A DNA stretch of 64,000 nucleotides, taken from the NCBI GenBank assembly GCA_965153455.1, contig OZ234497.1, positions 18,345,872 to 18,409,871 on the forward strand. Reading direction: 5' to 3'. Below the pieces are notes generated by a model. It worked only from the letters and a program-made list of their open reading frames with translations. It searched no databases and was not told the DNA's origin. The translations under genes were made by a program, and so were the position numbers. This stretch comes from Sphagnum compactum (taxonomy: Eukaryota; Bryophyta; Sphagnopsida; Sphagnales). Positions 38,241 through 49,744 of this stretch are shown in pieces (positions within the stretch are counted from its first letter, which is position 1; each line of letters begins with the position of its first letter).

Positions 38241-40899
38241 ATGATCGGTAAGCAATAATAGCTATTTGCAACCTACTTCGACCAACCACCTGTCTAACAG
38301 TCTCTTGAACAATCAATACCACATATTGTCCTTTGCTGAACCTTTTGCCTGCCTTGGCATTGCCAGGGAAAATGTCCAGGCAATAGCCATTGTGCTGAGC
38401 CAAAAGTTACTGTCTAGGGCCATATACCCAGCACCTGTGGACCTGCTCTTAGGCCCACTTTACAATAGGAGTCGAGGCCCATGTTCAACTCGAATCACGC
38501 ATTTCTATTGGTGCAAAAGTTGAAATCAGCCCCAAGTGCGAAATTACACCAGGAGTCAAGGCCAAAAAAGAAAAAATCTTTTCAATCTGCCCCAAGTTAC
38601 TAATAAATGTTGAATTTTATGGCCTTGTGTTGGCCCCAAGGCTGAAGAAAAGGATACCATCAAATGTGGTAAGCCAATGTGCAACCCTTGTGACCAAAGT
38701 TGTAGCATTTATTAATAACTTGGGGCCAGACAAAAAGCAAAAAATGCTCAGAGTTGCCCCAAGTTTTTTCAGCCCTAACTCTTAGTGTAAAGCGGGGCTT
38801 AGACTAAATCAGGGTCTCTGAGTTCAAATTTAACATTTCTTTGATGTGTCTTGCAGTGAATATCGGGGAAGGGGCTCATTCAAGAAGGTGAATGTATTGA
38901 TGTAGGTGCAGGTTCAGCCTGGCTATTAATTACAGGTTTTCCCAATTTCTTCACAAACAACAGACTTCGTTGCGAGCACCATAACACAAAGCAAGTGAGA
39001 AAACCAAAAGTGAGCAAAAAGTTACTGCCTTTCACTAGGCTAAGGCCTCAGATCTAGGATCCAAGGTGTTTGCACTTTGCACCAGATGTCAATCGTGCTG
39101 ATTGTGGTTCTTCACATAAAGAGTCAAAAGAGTCTTGTAGTAAAACACCATTAGGCCCACTTTAGATGAGGGTCCAGGGTCCAATTTCCTAGGAACCAAT
39201 TTGGACTTATGTGAAACAAATTGAATCCTTGAGTTGGAGTGTACCTAAAAGTCCTTAGCCTGATTTTTAGTTCTCGAAATCAGGAGCTTTCCTTTAAGCA
39301 CTGTCTTTTGGTACCGACCAATTGATTTCCAGCACTAATAAACTTCTCCATCTCCACCAACCTCACACATCATGGCCCCAAATTGGGCGACATGGAATTA
39401 GGTTGGGGAGTCTAGTAGAAAGCTTTGGAGAACCATCCACATTAGTTTTCCATAATTGGATTGAAGGCCCCTTTGTGAAACTCCAAACATTATTAGTCGG
39501 TGAAACTTTGTATTGCATCATAGGCCAGCTAGACGAATCCACAAAATTTTTAAAAAGATGCATATCAATGGGTCAAAGTGAGATAAAATATATCAAAAAT
39601 GTAGATGTCTCCACTTTAACCTTGCGCCTCTCATATAATTATCATAAAGTAGCATCAAATTAAGTGAAAGTAGTGTCAAGTAGCATTAGTTGGCTCTATT
39701 AAGTTTATAAGAATCTAATTCTAAGAAAGTTAAAAGCAAATGAATTTAAAAAGTAGATAAAAAGTACATTTGAAATCAACTAAAAAATATATGTTTAAAC
39801 CTACTTTATGTTTTTAAAATTAATGAAATTGATATGTAATAAATTAGGAAATGAAGAGGGTGTAAATTCAATATAAGGAACCATTGATGCTCAAAGGCCC
39901 AGTCCTTACAGTCCTTGGTGAGAATTTTTTTGGTCAAGAAGGACACATGGTATTGAATCATTAGCTGGGTTTCTCCCTACATTGACTGAAAATTCAAACT
40001 CCGATCAAGGCGACTTTGGTGTGAATCATGTTTTTCGGGCTCATCTCTTTCCTAGGTGTGGGTTAGTGGGTATCATGATTCTAGCCTCTAGATTTTTGTC
40101 ATCAGATGTTTGCGCGTACCCCCTTCTTGCAACTTCTCTGTCTATTGTCATTTGGCGAATGTTTGTATGTGTTGCGTTCTCCTCTCTAGCTTGGCTTATA
40201 ACTTTTTTGTTTGAACTTCATTAACCATGACCTTACGTCTTCGGGATTCCAATTCTTATACTATAGATTCAAGTTTGGTATCTGATTCCAACTTTTTTAC
40301 TTCATGTTTATCTTGTTGCAACTTGAATCCTAACAACTCAATCACCATTTGTTCCATCTTCTTGTTGTAATGTGCCCCTAGGGGGGAAACTAAGGAAAAA
40401 AAACAAGAATTACGTGAAAAAAAATATAAGGTGCAATATATTGGTTATTGGGTAAACATTATAAATTAATTAGTTTAAAAATAGGGTACATTTTATTCAA
40501 AAAATCAATTTAATTATGATATAGTGTATTTAATAATATGAAATAATGGATTATAATTTATATGGGGTGGCTTTAATATGTATATATTAAAAAATTAAAT
40601 AACAATAGGGTGATAAAAATAGGTTGGACAATTATTTAATACCCCTTTCAAAATGATCTTTTGACACATGTAGATCCCAAACTTTATACTAAGTGGTCCC
40701 CCCCGGGAATGTGTCAAGTGTTGGAACATTCCAACAATCTTCAAATGTTCCTCTACCCCCTACTTAAAGATCTAGGGGTTTGTGGTGTTTGAAAGGTTGA
40801 AATACCTCTTCTAGATCTTTTAGTATATGGAACTACATTTTTGGAGATCCCATAGTGAGTTCCTTTTTCATAGAAACATGTTGACGATGATGGCACATC
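38241..40899. other. Unassigned intergenic region
   Basis: The gypsy sequence ends abruptly at about 38240. What follows has GCCCCAAG-rich, less AT-rich sequence (38330-39250) with related words repeated (TAGGCCCACTTTA at about 38450 and 39150). No protein was recognised. Confidence 0.35.
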
Positions 40900-43179
40900 C
40901 TCTTATTGTGTAAAAAATACAATTTGAAGATGTACCTGTTATTATGGTGATGGAGATTGTGATTTATGTGGGGAGCACCCAACAAGGTTTAGTTCTGGAA
41001 ATGGAGATTGTCTCCTCTATTCTTGTTGTGGTTCCATTGGAAATTCAATCTATGAAGCCAATTGACCATTAGGGCCTGAAACGTATTTCTCCTGCTTGGC
41101 ATGTAACTTTGCCCTTGGAGCAAGCTTTGGTGACCTTGGTTTCTATACTAGTTCCTGAGGTTATTGTTGCTTTGGAATAATAAAGGTTGTTAATTCCAGA
41201 GTTCGATGTAGAGCTCCTTTCATATGTCATTTCCTTTTAAAAGCCAAAGGAGTCTTTTCATCTTCCTCTTCATCAAACTCCAATATAGTTTGCTACCTTG
41301 TTGTTTGTCTATGCCTTTCTAGTTCTAGATTCATCCTTGGTAATTGGTGATCTATTAAATGGCCTTAACGGACATTTGTTCTTTGGGCACCTATCTTTCA
41401 ATTTTGAAGTTGTATCCTTGGATGTTGATGATTGTTGTGCTTTAGTAAGCTCTAACATTGTTGGTATCTGTGGATTGTTCTCTAAAAATATATATAGAAT
41501 CAACATTTCAATTACCAATTCAAAAATGGCATACATCCTTTTTGACATCAATTTTCACCATACCCCTAAGCATCTTAGTATGAGATGTTGTCCACCTCAC
41601 CAATTTTCTATGCAATTGTCTAAACATGGTGTCTACCCAATCTTAGATTTGTTATCACCATTGAGATAACATTCTTGTTGAAATAATAAACTTTATCTCT
41701 TTGGTAGATTATTTCAATAAGTGAAGGAAAACGAACATCATAAAGTGAGTTCATCTCATCAACACTCCGTTATTCTTTGTTTATGTAAGTTCCAAACAAA
41801 GCAATGCCTTGAAGCATAGCTTTTATAATTTGTTTGTTTACCTGTTTTTGTTATTTCCAACTAGTGTTGGAAATTTTGAACACATATTTGATGACATCTT
41901 TATTAACAACTACCTTCTCCCTTATCCAAACATAAATTGTTTATCTTGCCAAGTATTGAGAAACTCCACCAACAGATCATGGTGTGGTGTTCTTTAATCA
42001 ATTTCAAACAAACCTACCAATCCAACCTTGAATGCCCATCTCTTCTTTCCTTCTCCCATCTTCACCCAAGTAGTGATTATTTCTAACTCTTAAGTATATG
42101 ATTGCTCTATGGGTGTAGATATCAATCTTTATGGTTCTGGTGAAAGTATTGACCTACTATGATGAACCATTATACTTTCTTTCTAAGGTTTGGACACAAC
42201 AATTGAACAATTAAAATACAAGGAACCTGGTGCAGAATGTTGTGTAGAAGGAATTATAAATGATAATGGTGTTGGCTTTGTTGATTGTTTCAATTTTGGA
42301 AGAAAATGCAAGTTGTCTTCATCCTCAAAGTTTGATAACACCACCATTTCAAGTGCTGCTCGAGGAAAAAAATCCTTTGTTCTTGAAATAAACGAAACTA
42401 CTTTTGAACTTCACTCCTTGTTTTCGTCGAATGGTGCAAACTTTCTTCAATTTGCCTTTTTAAGTCATAATGTGGATAAGAAAATGGAGTGCAAATTGAA
42501 AAAATATCTCCTCATATTTGTACAAATTACCATTTTTTGGGATGACATACTCATTTTTATTCTTTCCTATACATTTTGTTGTAGATTTGTAAGGGTAATC
42601 TTGACTACATTGTCTCTCCATCCTTTTGGTTCAACTTCCAATGGTACTACCCTTAACAACAACCTTTCTCTAATATTAGGTCACCTCATTGCTCTACCAA
42701 CAAATGTTTACCTATGTTCCATAACTATTGCAAATGACGTCTTGTACCTTGTACAAAGGGGCCTCCTTTGTCTTGGGTGTTCTTGACATAATGTATTGTA
42801 CTCTTTTTGGAGTATGAAACTATGTTGCCTAATTCAACATCTACGGATTCATTTCTACTACGTTTCTTTCTTCATCTTGTCAAATTGCTAAATTTAATTA
42901 TCTTTGTGAACCTTGGGTCACCATGCAATTCATGTTCATCCCCCTTTTACTACTCTTCTTGGAAAAAAATTTGCTACCAATTTAAATATTTACAATAATT
43001 ATTTTTCTCATATTTGAATCCTAACAACTTCTTAACCAATTCTAAATTTGTAGAACCAAAGAAAACATAAATGTGACATAATAACCTTTTTTTGTTTATA
43101 ACAAAACATCTTTAACAAAAATAATCTATAGAATCTTGAATTTTTTACCTGAACTTCATTCTCGGGGGTGATCACCAAA
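40900..43179 (-). mobile_element. LTR-retrotransposon internal region (PBS plus decayed gag-like ORF), minus strand
   Basis: Reading down from the LTR at 43180-43675, a primer-binding-like TGGTGATCACCCCCGAG begins at 43177, two bases after the LTR end. A long coding-like region with scattered stops follows: MEHR, then RAMR, RLLLRVVPLEVEPKGW, RDNVVKITL, KMVICTNMRRYFFNLHSIF, and near 41280 ILEFDEEEDEKTPLAFKRK. A further part at about 40.93-41.2 kb reads LAPRAKLHAKQEKYVSGPNG. It is probably gag. The protein family was not named with certainty. The open plus-strand frame at 42190-42786 is its antisense shadow. Confidence 0.6.
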
Positions 43180-43675
43180 TGGTAAATATTAATCTTTTAA
43201 CACTAGTTTATTCTTTAATTATGTACTTCCACATGTTATTCCCAAACATTCAAAGTTTATAATAATTACAAACTAAAGAAATAAAAGAGTAAACACCAAT
43301 AACAAAAATGTATTCCAAAATCCATATATGCACCAATAATACATTTGTAGTAATCTGAAATAGAATTCAAACCATATGGAACATAAAACAAAAAACAAAA
43401 CAAGTAAAAACAAACACAAATGTTCTTTTCCATCACAATCTTCCCTCTCATGAGCTTCTCCTCCTAAAAAATTATTCTATTTCCTAATGATCATCAACTC
43501 ATAACTCTTTCAATAGTCTTTCATGATTTCCCGCCATGAATATCAATTCAAATTATCCACCCAACTAGTCCTAATCACTCAGCCTTGTGCTACCACTCTA
43601 TCTTACAGTGACATTACTTTCTATCCATTTTGTCTAATGTTGACAATACAATTATGCCCTTAATACCTCCCAACA
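43180..43675 (-). repeat. LTR (5' LTR of the minus-strand element)
   Basis: About 496 bp that, reverse-complemented, align along their length with 44584-45071. Shared blocks include GATGGAAAAGAACATTTGTG, CATATGGTT and AAACTTTGAATGTTTGGGAA. On the minus strand it begins TGTTGGGAGG and ends TTTACCA, followed by a TGG primer-binding site. Confidence 0.65.
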
Positions 43676-43739
43676 TTGGTGCATTCCTACTGAACATTTT
43701 TTTTTGTCCTTCCTCTTTCATTTTTTTGACATATCATCT

Positions 43740-44583
43740 GCACCAAGATTTAGAGTCAAGAGCCATACCTTTCCAAGCATCGACTTTGGGAGTATGACAA
43801 AATGCTAATGCGGAATATTGGATCTTTAGGATTAAATAGAAATCCATGGAACTAGGTGCATTAGACATTGATGTTTGGTGGGATCTAAGTGCAGTGTTGC
43901 TTGATGAACATAAAGAAAATGAGGTAAAATATAGAAGGAAACTCAAGGCATATAGGGAAGCCTATCCCTAGTTTATTCATGAATCTCCTTTTGTAACTCC
44001 AAAAAATAATTTTATACAATTAAACATGGACCAATTTCAGGTGGGCATAAGTGAAGAAGCAATGAAGGTGTAATAAATAGTGCTTGAAGAAATGAAGGGA
44101 GGAACTAAAATGGAGGATTTTCTTGTTGACCAAGAAGAGGTCGAAATAATGGAACAAACTATTGGAAATTTAGGAGCAGTTGTAACAATAAGTTTGAAAC
44201 TATAAATTTGATTGAGTATATGGTAGTGCAAACTGTATTTTAGTCAACAATTTATGGTACAATTACTATAACATATAACACACCTCCAGAGTAAGAAAAT
44301 AATGGTCAAACAAATATCATTGAAGATGTGTACTAGTAGGAATCACATCAACATATTCCTTAGATTCAACCTTAGAATGAGGGGTTATTTGTAGGAGAAG
44401 GAGAACAATTCATAGCTCAAGGTTTGAACATTATAACACAAAAAATTATAATAGTGGTTTAGGAAGAACACTTAATCCATTTAGAATATTTGGAATGATT
44501 TTGTAGTCGTTATTTGTTAATGTAGTTTTATACTTTACACTCCACATGATTTCAAGGATGGAATCCAAAGTACAGGGGGATAA
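43740..44583 (+). mobile_element. 3' internal end of a plus-strand LTR retrotransposon
   Basis: A coding-like stretch at about 43860-44210 reads LGALDIDVWWDLSAVLLDEH and later EEMKGGTKMEDFLVDQEEVE, with stops. The segment ends in a polypurine-like ACAGGGGGATAA (44572-44583) directly before the LTR. The protein is not recognised. Being next to the LTR and polypurine tract, it should be the 3' end of an element whose 5' part is missing. Confidence 0.5.
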
Positions 44584-45071
44584 TGTTAAGGGTAGAACTA
44601 ACTATCACCATTGGATAGATTGAACAAAGGTGTAGTGAATGGATAGAATGTAATGTCATTGCAAGACACGGTGGCAACATAGGTCTAAATGATGAAGATT
44701 GGTTGGTGGACAATTTGAATTGCCAAGAAATTAAGAAGGATTATTGAAGGAGTTATGAATTTTTAATCATTAGGAAGTAAATTATTTTTGAAGAGTAGGA
44801 TAAATTCATGAGAGAAATGGAAGGAAAATTTGATGGAAAAGAACATTTGTGTTTTTTAATAATTGTTTTGTTTTTGTTTTTAGTTCCATATGGTTCGAAT
44901 TTTGTTTTCAGACCATTGTTAATGTAATATTGGTGCATATACATATTCTTGTTGGTTTTTCCTTTTTGATTTTTTAAGTTTGTTATCATTACAAACTTTG
45001 AATGTTTGGGAACAATATGTGAAAGTAGAAAATAATAAAATAAACTAGTGCTAGAAGATCAACATTTACCA
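44584..45071 (+). repeat. LTR (3' LTR of the plus-strand remnant)
   Basis: About 488 bp starting TGTTAAGGG after a polypurine tract and ending TTTACCA. It is the inverted partner of 43180-43675. The two are diverged by point changes and small indels. Confidence 0.65.
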
Positions 45072-45399
45072 ATTTTGGTTTTCATTTTTTTGTGAGAACC
45101 GGCTAGTTTTGGTTCTTACGTGATGTATATTTAATTTTTTTGTTGGGCTGGTGAAAATTGACTAGGGTATCAAGATTCTTAAATTTTTTAGACTCACCCA
45201 ATTTCAAATAGGGCAATTCTCATAGATATAATAATAGCTGATTTTCACAACCTGGTTGTCAAAATTTTCATTAATTAAAATCAAATTAATTACTTCATTA
45301 AGTTTACACTTCAAAGATCACTAAAAAATATGAAAATTTGAAATTTTGAACAAATTTTTTAATCCAAAGTTAAAAAACCATAATTTCATCCTTTGTTGG

Positions 45400-45610
45400 G
45401 CAAAAAAGCAGTAGCATTAACACGAGATGAACAACAACACCATGCGAGAAAAGCAAGAGCACCAACGTGTGAAAAACAACAACACTAGCGTGCAAGGAAC
45501 AACACCAATGCCATGCGAGATGAACAATACCTAACATCACATAAAATGAATAGTAGCACCACCAGAGAGGAACAACAACAACAAGAGAAAAGGAACAACA
45601 CCAATGTGAG
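45400..45610. repeat. GAACAACAACACCAA-type minisatellite
   Basis: Units of about 25-35 bases combine a GCGAG or GTGAG word with AACAACACCAA. GAGAACCGG-containing sequence lies on both sides (about 45097 and 45810). Confidence 0.5.
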
Positions 45611-46204
45611 AAGAACAACAATTGTTATTAAAAAACCCTAATTTGACAGAGGAACTTTGAGAATCAAATGTAAGGTCTATGAAAGAACATGTCCAATTAT
45701 CCAAAAATAAAATATAAAATATTTGAAATTGGTTCTCATTCATGTGAAAATCTGATGTTGGTTTTCACTTTGGTTCTCACATGTAAAGGTGCCAACTAGT
45801 TTTCATTGTGAGAACCGGGTGGAGAATTGGGTGGCCATTCGAGAACCACCCAACACTAAAATCCACTCCTACTTCCCACTCACAATACCAATATAACTGG
45901 GTAAGTTTCAAAGGCAAGGCACTTGGTGGTTTACTAGGTAGTTAAAATGCATGTGGATGGTTAGTACCATGGTTAGCTAACCAGCATGGTTAGCAATGGG
46001 ACAGGAATACAATAAAAAAAAGTGTTTCCCATCCACGCATCATCCATCCTGTAGAGTGCTCCTGCTGGGTCCTGTTTCACTCTAGCCAAGAGGTACCTGA
46101 CATTCATTGGGTCCTTAAGTTTACAGAATCCCTTACAAAATCCAAGCAGTCCAGGTACACAGCTGCTGGAAAGCAGGGAGGGAGTACATAAGGAGATGCT
46201 CCTA

Positions 46205-46370
46205 TTAAATTATTTGTAGACATGTTGAAATTTTCAAACAATATTTTTTTTCAAAGAATTTTTTTTTGAGAAGGAAAATAGAGAATTAATCTATTAAAAT
46301 ATTTTACTTTCTGATGATATAATATCTTGAAATTTAAATAAGTATTCGACAAACATATGTTGAAGCTGCC
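46205..46370 (-). repeat. R2 dispersed repeat (inverted), degenerate
   Basis: AGACATGTTGAAATTTTC and the later TCTTGAAATTTAAATAAGTA correspond to other R2 copies, and also to a piece at 1215-1250. Confidence 0.35.
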
Positions 46371-47954
46371 CTTGTACTACGGTATCCATTGTGAATATCC
46401 CCATCCTAAGACTAAAACCAGCTTACCCTAGCTTTACAATTTACCGAATTAAACATAGCCACACTATAAGAGGCCCAGCTTTACCAGCCATGGTGAACTA
46501 GCACCCACATTGGTACCATTGGTTTACTCTGAAATAATGCACACCTTGGCTGGCTTGATCAGCCGTCAAGACGGCCCATGGCCTAAGGGAACCTGCTCCA
46601 TTGTACTCAGGAGTCGTGGGTGACCATAGAATCTTCCTAAAGGGGCAGGGGGAGGGGCATACATGTTGTAATTTGTGGAATATACATTGTAATTTGTGAT
46701 GTGCACATCGTATTTATGCATGGAACTTCCTTCTTATGATGTGTGCTACTTGCCATTTGTAATTCGCAATTTTTCTGAAATATTTCATTCAATAAAATGA
46801 GTTTAACAACCTCAATTTGATTATTTCATAATTCAACAATCAAAGTATAATAGAGTTTCGGTAAAGTCAGGAAAACACAGCACCAGAACCCTGAGTTTGG
46901 TCCAAAACCGGGTGAGATTTAAAAAAAGAACTGCAAAAAAGTACCCTAAAAAACCTAAACCCTAAAACCATAAACCCCCTTAGCATTAAGGGGGGTGAAA
47001 TTTAGAAATGCACCAGTTTCATCCTGTTTTGACCCCCTCTTTCCTTTTTCCTGAGCGCCTCCACTGCTACCTCAGATATTTGCACTGCTCATACCTGTAC
47101 AACTACGATAATTACCTTGAATCTTGTGCATTAAATGCTAAGTTTCAGCATTTCATACCCAGATTTAACAAAAATTTCATTACCTTGTGGACCTGACTCA
47201 AAGAGGGGATAGGGGGTGAAAGGAGGCCCAAAGAGAGGGTGAAGACAGGGTGACTTTAAGGAAAACTCTAATTAGCACTCAATCAAGGTCCCACTCACTA
47301 TTCAAATGAGTAGGGGCTGCTAACTGGCTTCAACACCTTCCGAGTTAAATTCTTGAGCATTCCCAGCACAGTCAATTCTTTCTCAGTTCTTCCATTAAGA
47401 AAGATTTTCACTCACTCTTTGGAATAGAATGAATTAGAATTTAGGGTCGAACCTGAGTAACCCGTATGAAAGAAACAAATTTCCAATTCAATTTGTTGAG
47501 ATTTATTTAACATCGGGCTCATACTTAGCAAATTATTTGACGCCACAACATGAATGACAAGTGCAGTTAAAAAAAATTCTGGCTCATCATGAGAACCCCA
47601 GCGACACGTACTAGTACCAATGCCTTGGTGCTATGAGATTTCTGAAAATCTACTTTTATTCTGAGATATGGTACTAAGTTGGAAGCTGAGCACAAAAGAA
47701 TTTTATTCACTTCACACTAAGGCTTGATCTTTTTAGTCTTGAGTGTATCTGCAATTTGATTTGGCCTGAAACTCCAAATTGGGACCAAGTCCTCCTTCAC
47801 ATTAGAGCATCATCTACAAGTCCCGGTTGTTTTCCTTTGTGATAATGGTCCCAACTCCCCCAAAGAATAATAATGTTTAATCCTAAACCCTGCGAGCCTG
47901 ATTTCCTTGGCCTCTTCTTGGGACACATAAAATTGGGCCCTAGGACGTAATGTG

Positions 47955-48325
47955 AAGCTGTTTTAATTATCGTATTTGTAGAAATGTTTGATTTTTTTAT
48001 AGTAAAAATTCAAAGAGCAAAATTTGGCGAACGCCAATAAGGAATCTTTTGAAATATTCAGGAATAATCTAGTTTTTCAATATGGAATCTTCAAAATTAA
48101 TTAATCACTCAACCCCACATGTGTTCAATTTGCCCCCGCTAATAGGGTTATATTTCAAAAAAGTAAAGAGTGAAAAAAATGGTAAACTTTTTCATAATTA
48201 TATTGATTTTTAAAAAAATTCAAACACCAGAATTTTGCGAAAACCAAAAAAATAATCTTTTGAAATATTTGGGGAATAATCTAGTTTCCAACTTAGAATC
48301 TTCGAAATTACTTAATTAATAAATA
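47955..48325 (-). repeat. Tandem pair of R2 repeats (inverted)
   Basis: Two copies about 205 bp apart. Each has AATCTTTTGAAATATTYRGG followed by AATAATCTAGTTT and a GAATCTTC-AAATTA end. They abut the split R1 copy at 48360. Confidence 0.55.
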
Positions 48326-48359
48326 AAATTAATCGACTAATTATAAAAATCTTTTTACA

Positions 48360-48560
48360 ATAAAGAACAAACAAGAGGTGTGTTACATTAAGGCAGTGTC
48401 ATTTACATTAAATAGTATTTTAACTACGAAAGATTTTTCAAAAATTACAAAAATTCAAATATTTCAACATGTAAAAAATATAATCTTCAAAAGAATCGTC
48501 TAAAACAAACCAAAATCGTTCAAGATATCATAACTCTTAAATAATATCTAGCCTAGGGGT
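48360..48560 (-). repeat. R1 dispersed repeat, copy 3, 3' part (inverted)
   Basis: The reverse complement matches the CACACCCCTTG end and the TTTTTGAAGATTATATT-like middle of R1. The other part lies at 49495-49640, so the copy is split by about 0.93 kb. Confidence 0.65.
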
Positions 48561-48667
48561 AGGTGCTTGGTTTACAACACGATGAATTTTCCCAACTTTT
48601 TAATTATTATTTTTGTTTTATTTCATAACGTTTTGTTCATGATTTGGATTACCCCATTCTTTTATTG

Positions 48668-49345
48668 CAAGTATTTTTCGATGTGTGTTCACATATCCTT
48701 TCGACCTTATGGATATTCACCTTTTACATTGTGCTCATAGCAACGAGTGCATAAGAATCCATGATGTAGTTTGTGACATTTTTGTTGGTATTGCACGAAA
48801 TGCTAGCTTACACATAAAACAAGAACAATTATATGCGCTTTTAAAAACCATGTTCAACTCCTCTTATTGACAAGTTAACATTGTGTTCACCAAAGATGAC
48901 ATCCGCACCTTAATCGGCATTATCATTGTTGACCCAACGTGAACAAATTTTTTTTCGATCTTGCATAGCTCAAGGAGTTATTGCCTTTGATGTGATTCAA
49001 GTTAAAGAAAGGAGCTATTGTTATCGACCTTTCAATAATCAATTCCTCCTTTGAACAATTGAGATGTTTGAATGTTTACACAAACATGCTGGTATGTTTT
49101 TATACGATTGTGCCAATGCCATTTGAAGCTTGAAAAAGGCCTTCATTCAAAAAAAATTGAATTTTTTTTTTTTTTGTAAAAAAAAATCAATCACATTGCA
49201 AACAATGCAAGTATCTTCCATCTTAAGTCAAACGATAGTTGTAGGCCTAGCTACTTTCCCACTCTCACCCCTTCAAGACACACCTCCAATCACAACAGTC
49301 AACTTCTTGCAAATGATTGATTTTTAACATGGAGAAATATGAGTG
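48668..49345 (+). mobile_element. Decayed retroelement ORF fragment nested in an R1 repeat
   Basis: The plus-strand reading, with frameshifts, gives FTYPFDLMDIHLLHCAHSNE, then RIHDVVCDIFVGIARNA, VNIVFTKDDIRTLI, MFECLHKHA-like and a tail PPITTVNFLQMIDF. I recognise this as the kind of C-terminal, LINE-type RT-associated reading frame that recurs in plant genomes. The assignment is from memory of the pattern. A poly-A/T-rich patch interrupts it at 49145-49190. It sits inside an inverted R1 copy. Confidence 0.5.
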
Positions 49346-49494
49346 ACTTGCTACAACAACGGTTCGTTTTTAACATGCAAAGATTTTGACATTAGTTTGA
49401 ACTAACTTGACATCTTGTAAATTCTCCCTTTTTCTTATTCCTTTGTACATTTTCCAAATCTATGGTGTGTTTATAACTAAAGTTTTGCAAGGTT

Positions 49495-49640
49495 GCACCA
49501 AAATATCATCTTAAAAGTATCATCATATAAAAACAGACCTACGACCTATGGGCCAAAATTCCTTAAGCTACTAGTATACTTTATAATGAATCTAAACACA
49601 ATATCCTTGCCTTGGAAGTCAAGGCCAAAACAGGCTTTAA
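49495..49640 (-). repeat. R1 dispersed repeat, copy 3, 5' part (inverted)
   Basis: The reverse complement gives TTGGCCTTGACTTCCAAGGC, then GATATTGTGTTTAGATTCAT and the AAAGTATACT/TATAAAAACAG region, matching the first half of R1. Confidence 0.65.
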
Positions 49641-49744
49641 GAGGGGACCTTCTATGCAGGCAGCTCTCATTGGGTCAGCAGAGTTTAAAGAGTCAAAACA
49701 CATGGTGTGGAAAACGTAGCACAACAAACAATATGGGATAATAA

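Larger units (their letters stand above)
45072..47954. other. Unassigned intergenic region
   Basis: It contains the AACAACACC minisatellite, an R2 copy, an inverted relative of 2340-2450, and a short CCTAAACCCTAAAACC stretch at about 46958. No gene is seen. Confidence 0.4.

Noticed and set aside
42190-42786. 198-codon open plus-strand frame
   Set aside because: It begins with TTG, matches nothing, and is antisense to a clearer gag-like reading on the minus strand of the LTR element.
46950-46980. Telomere-like CCTAAACCCTAAAACC
   Set aside because: Only two imperfect units in an AC-rich context; not an interstitial telomere.
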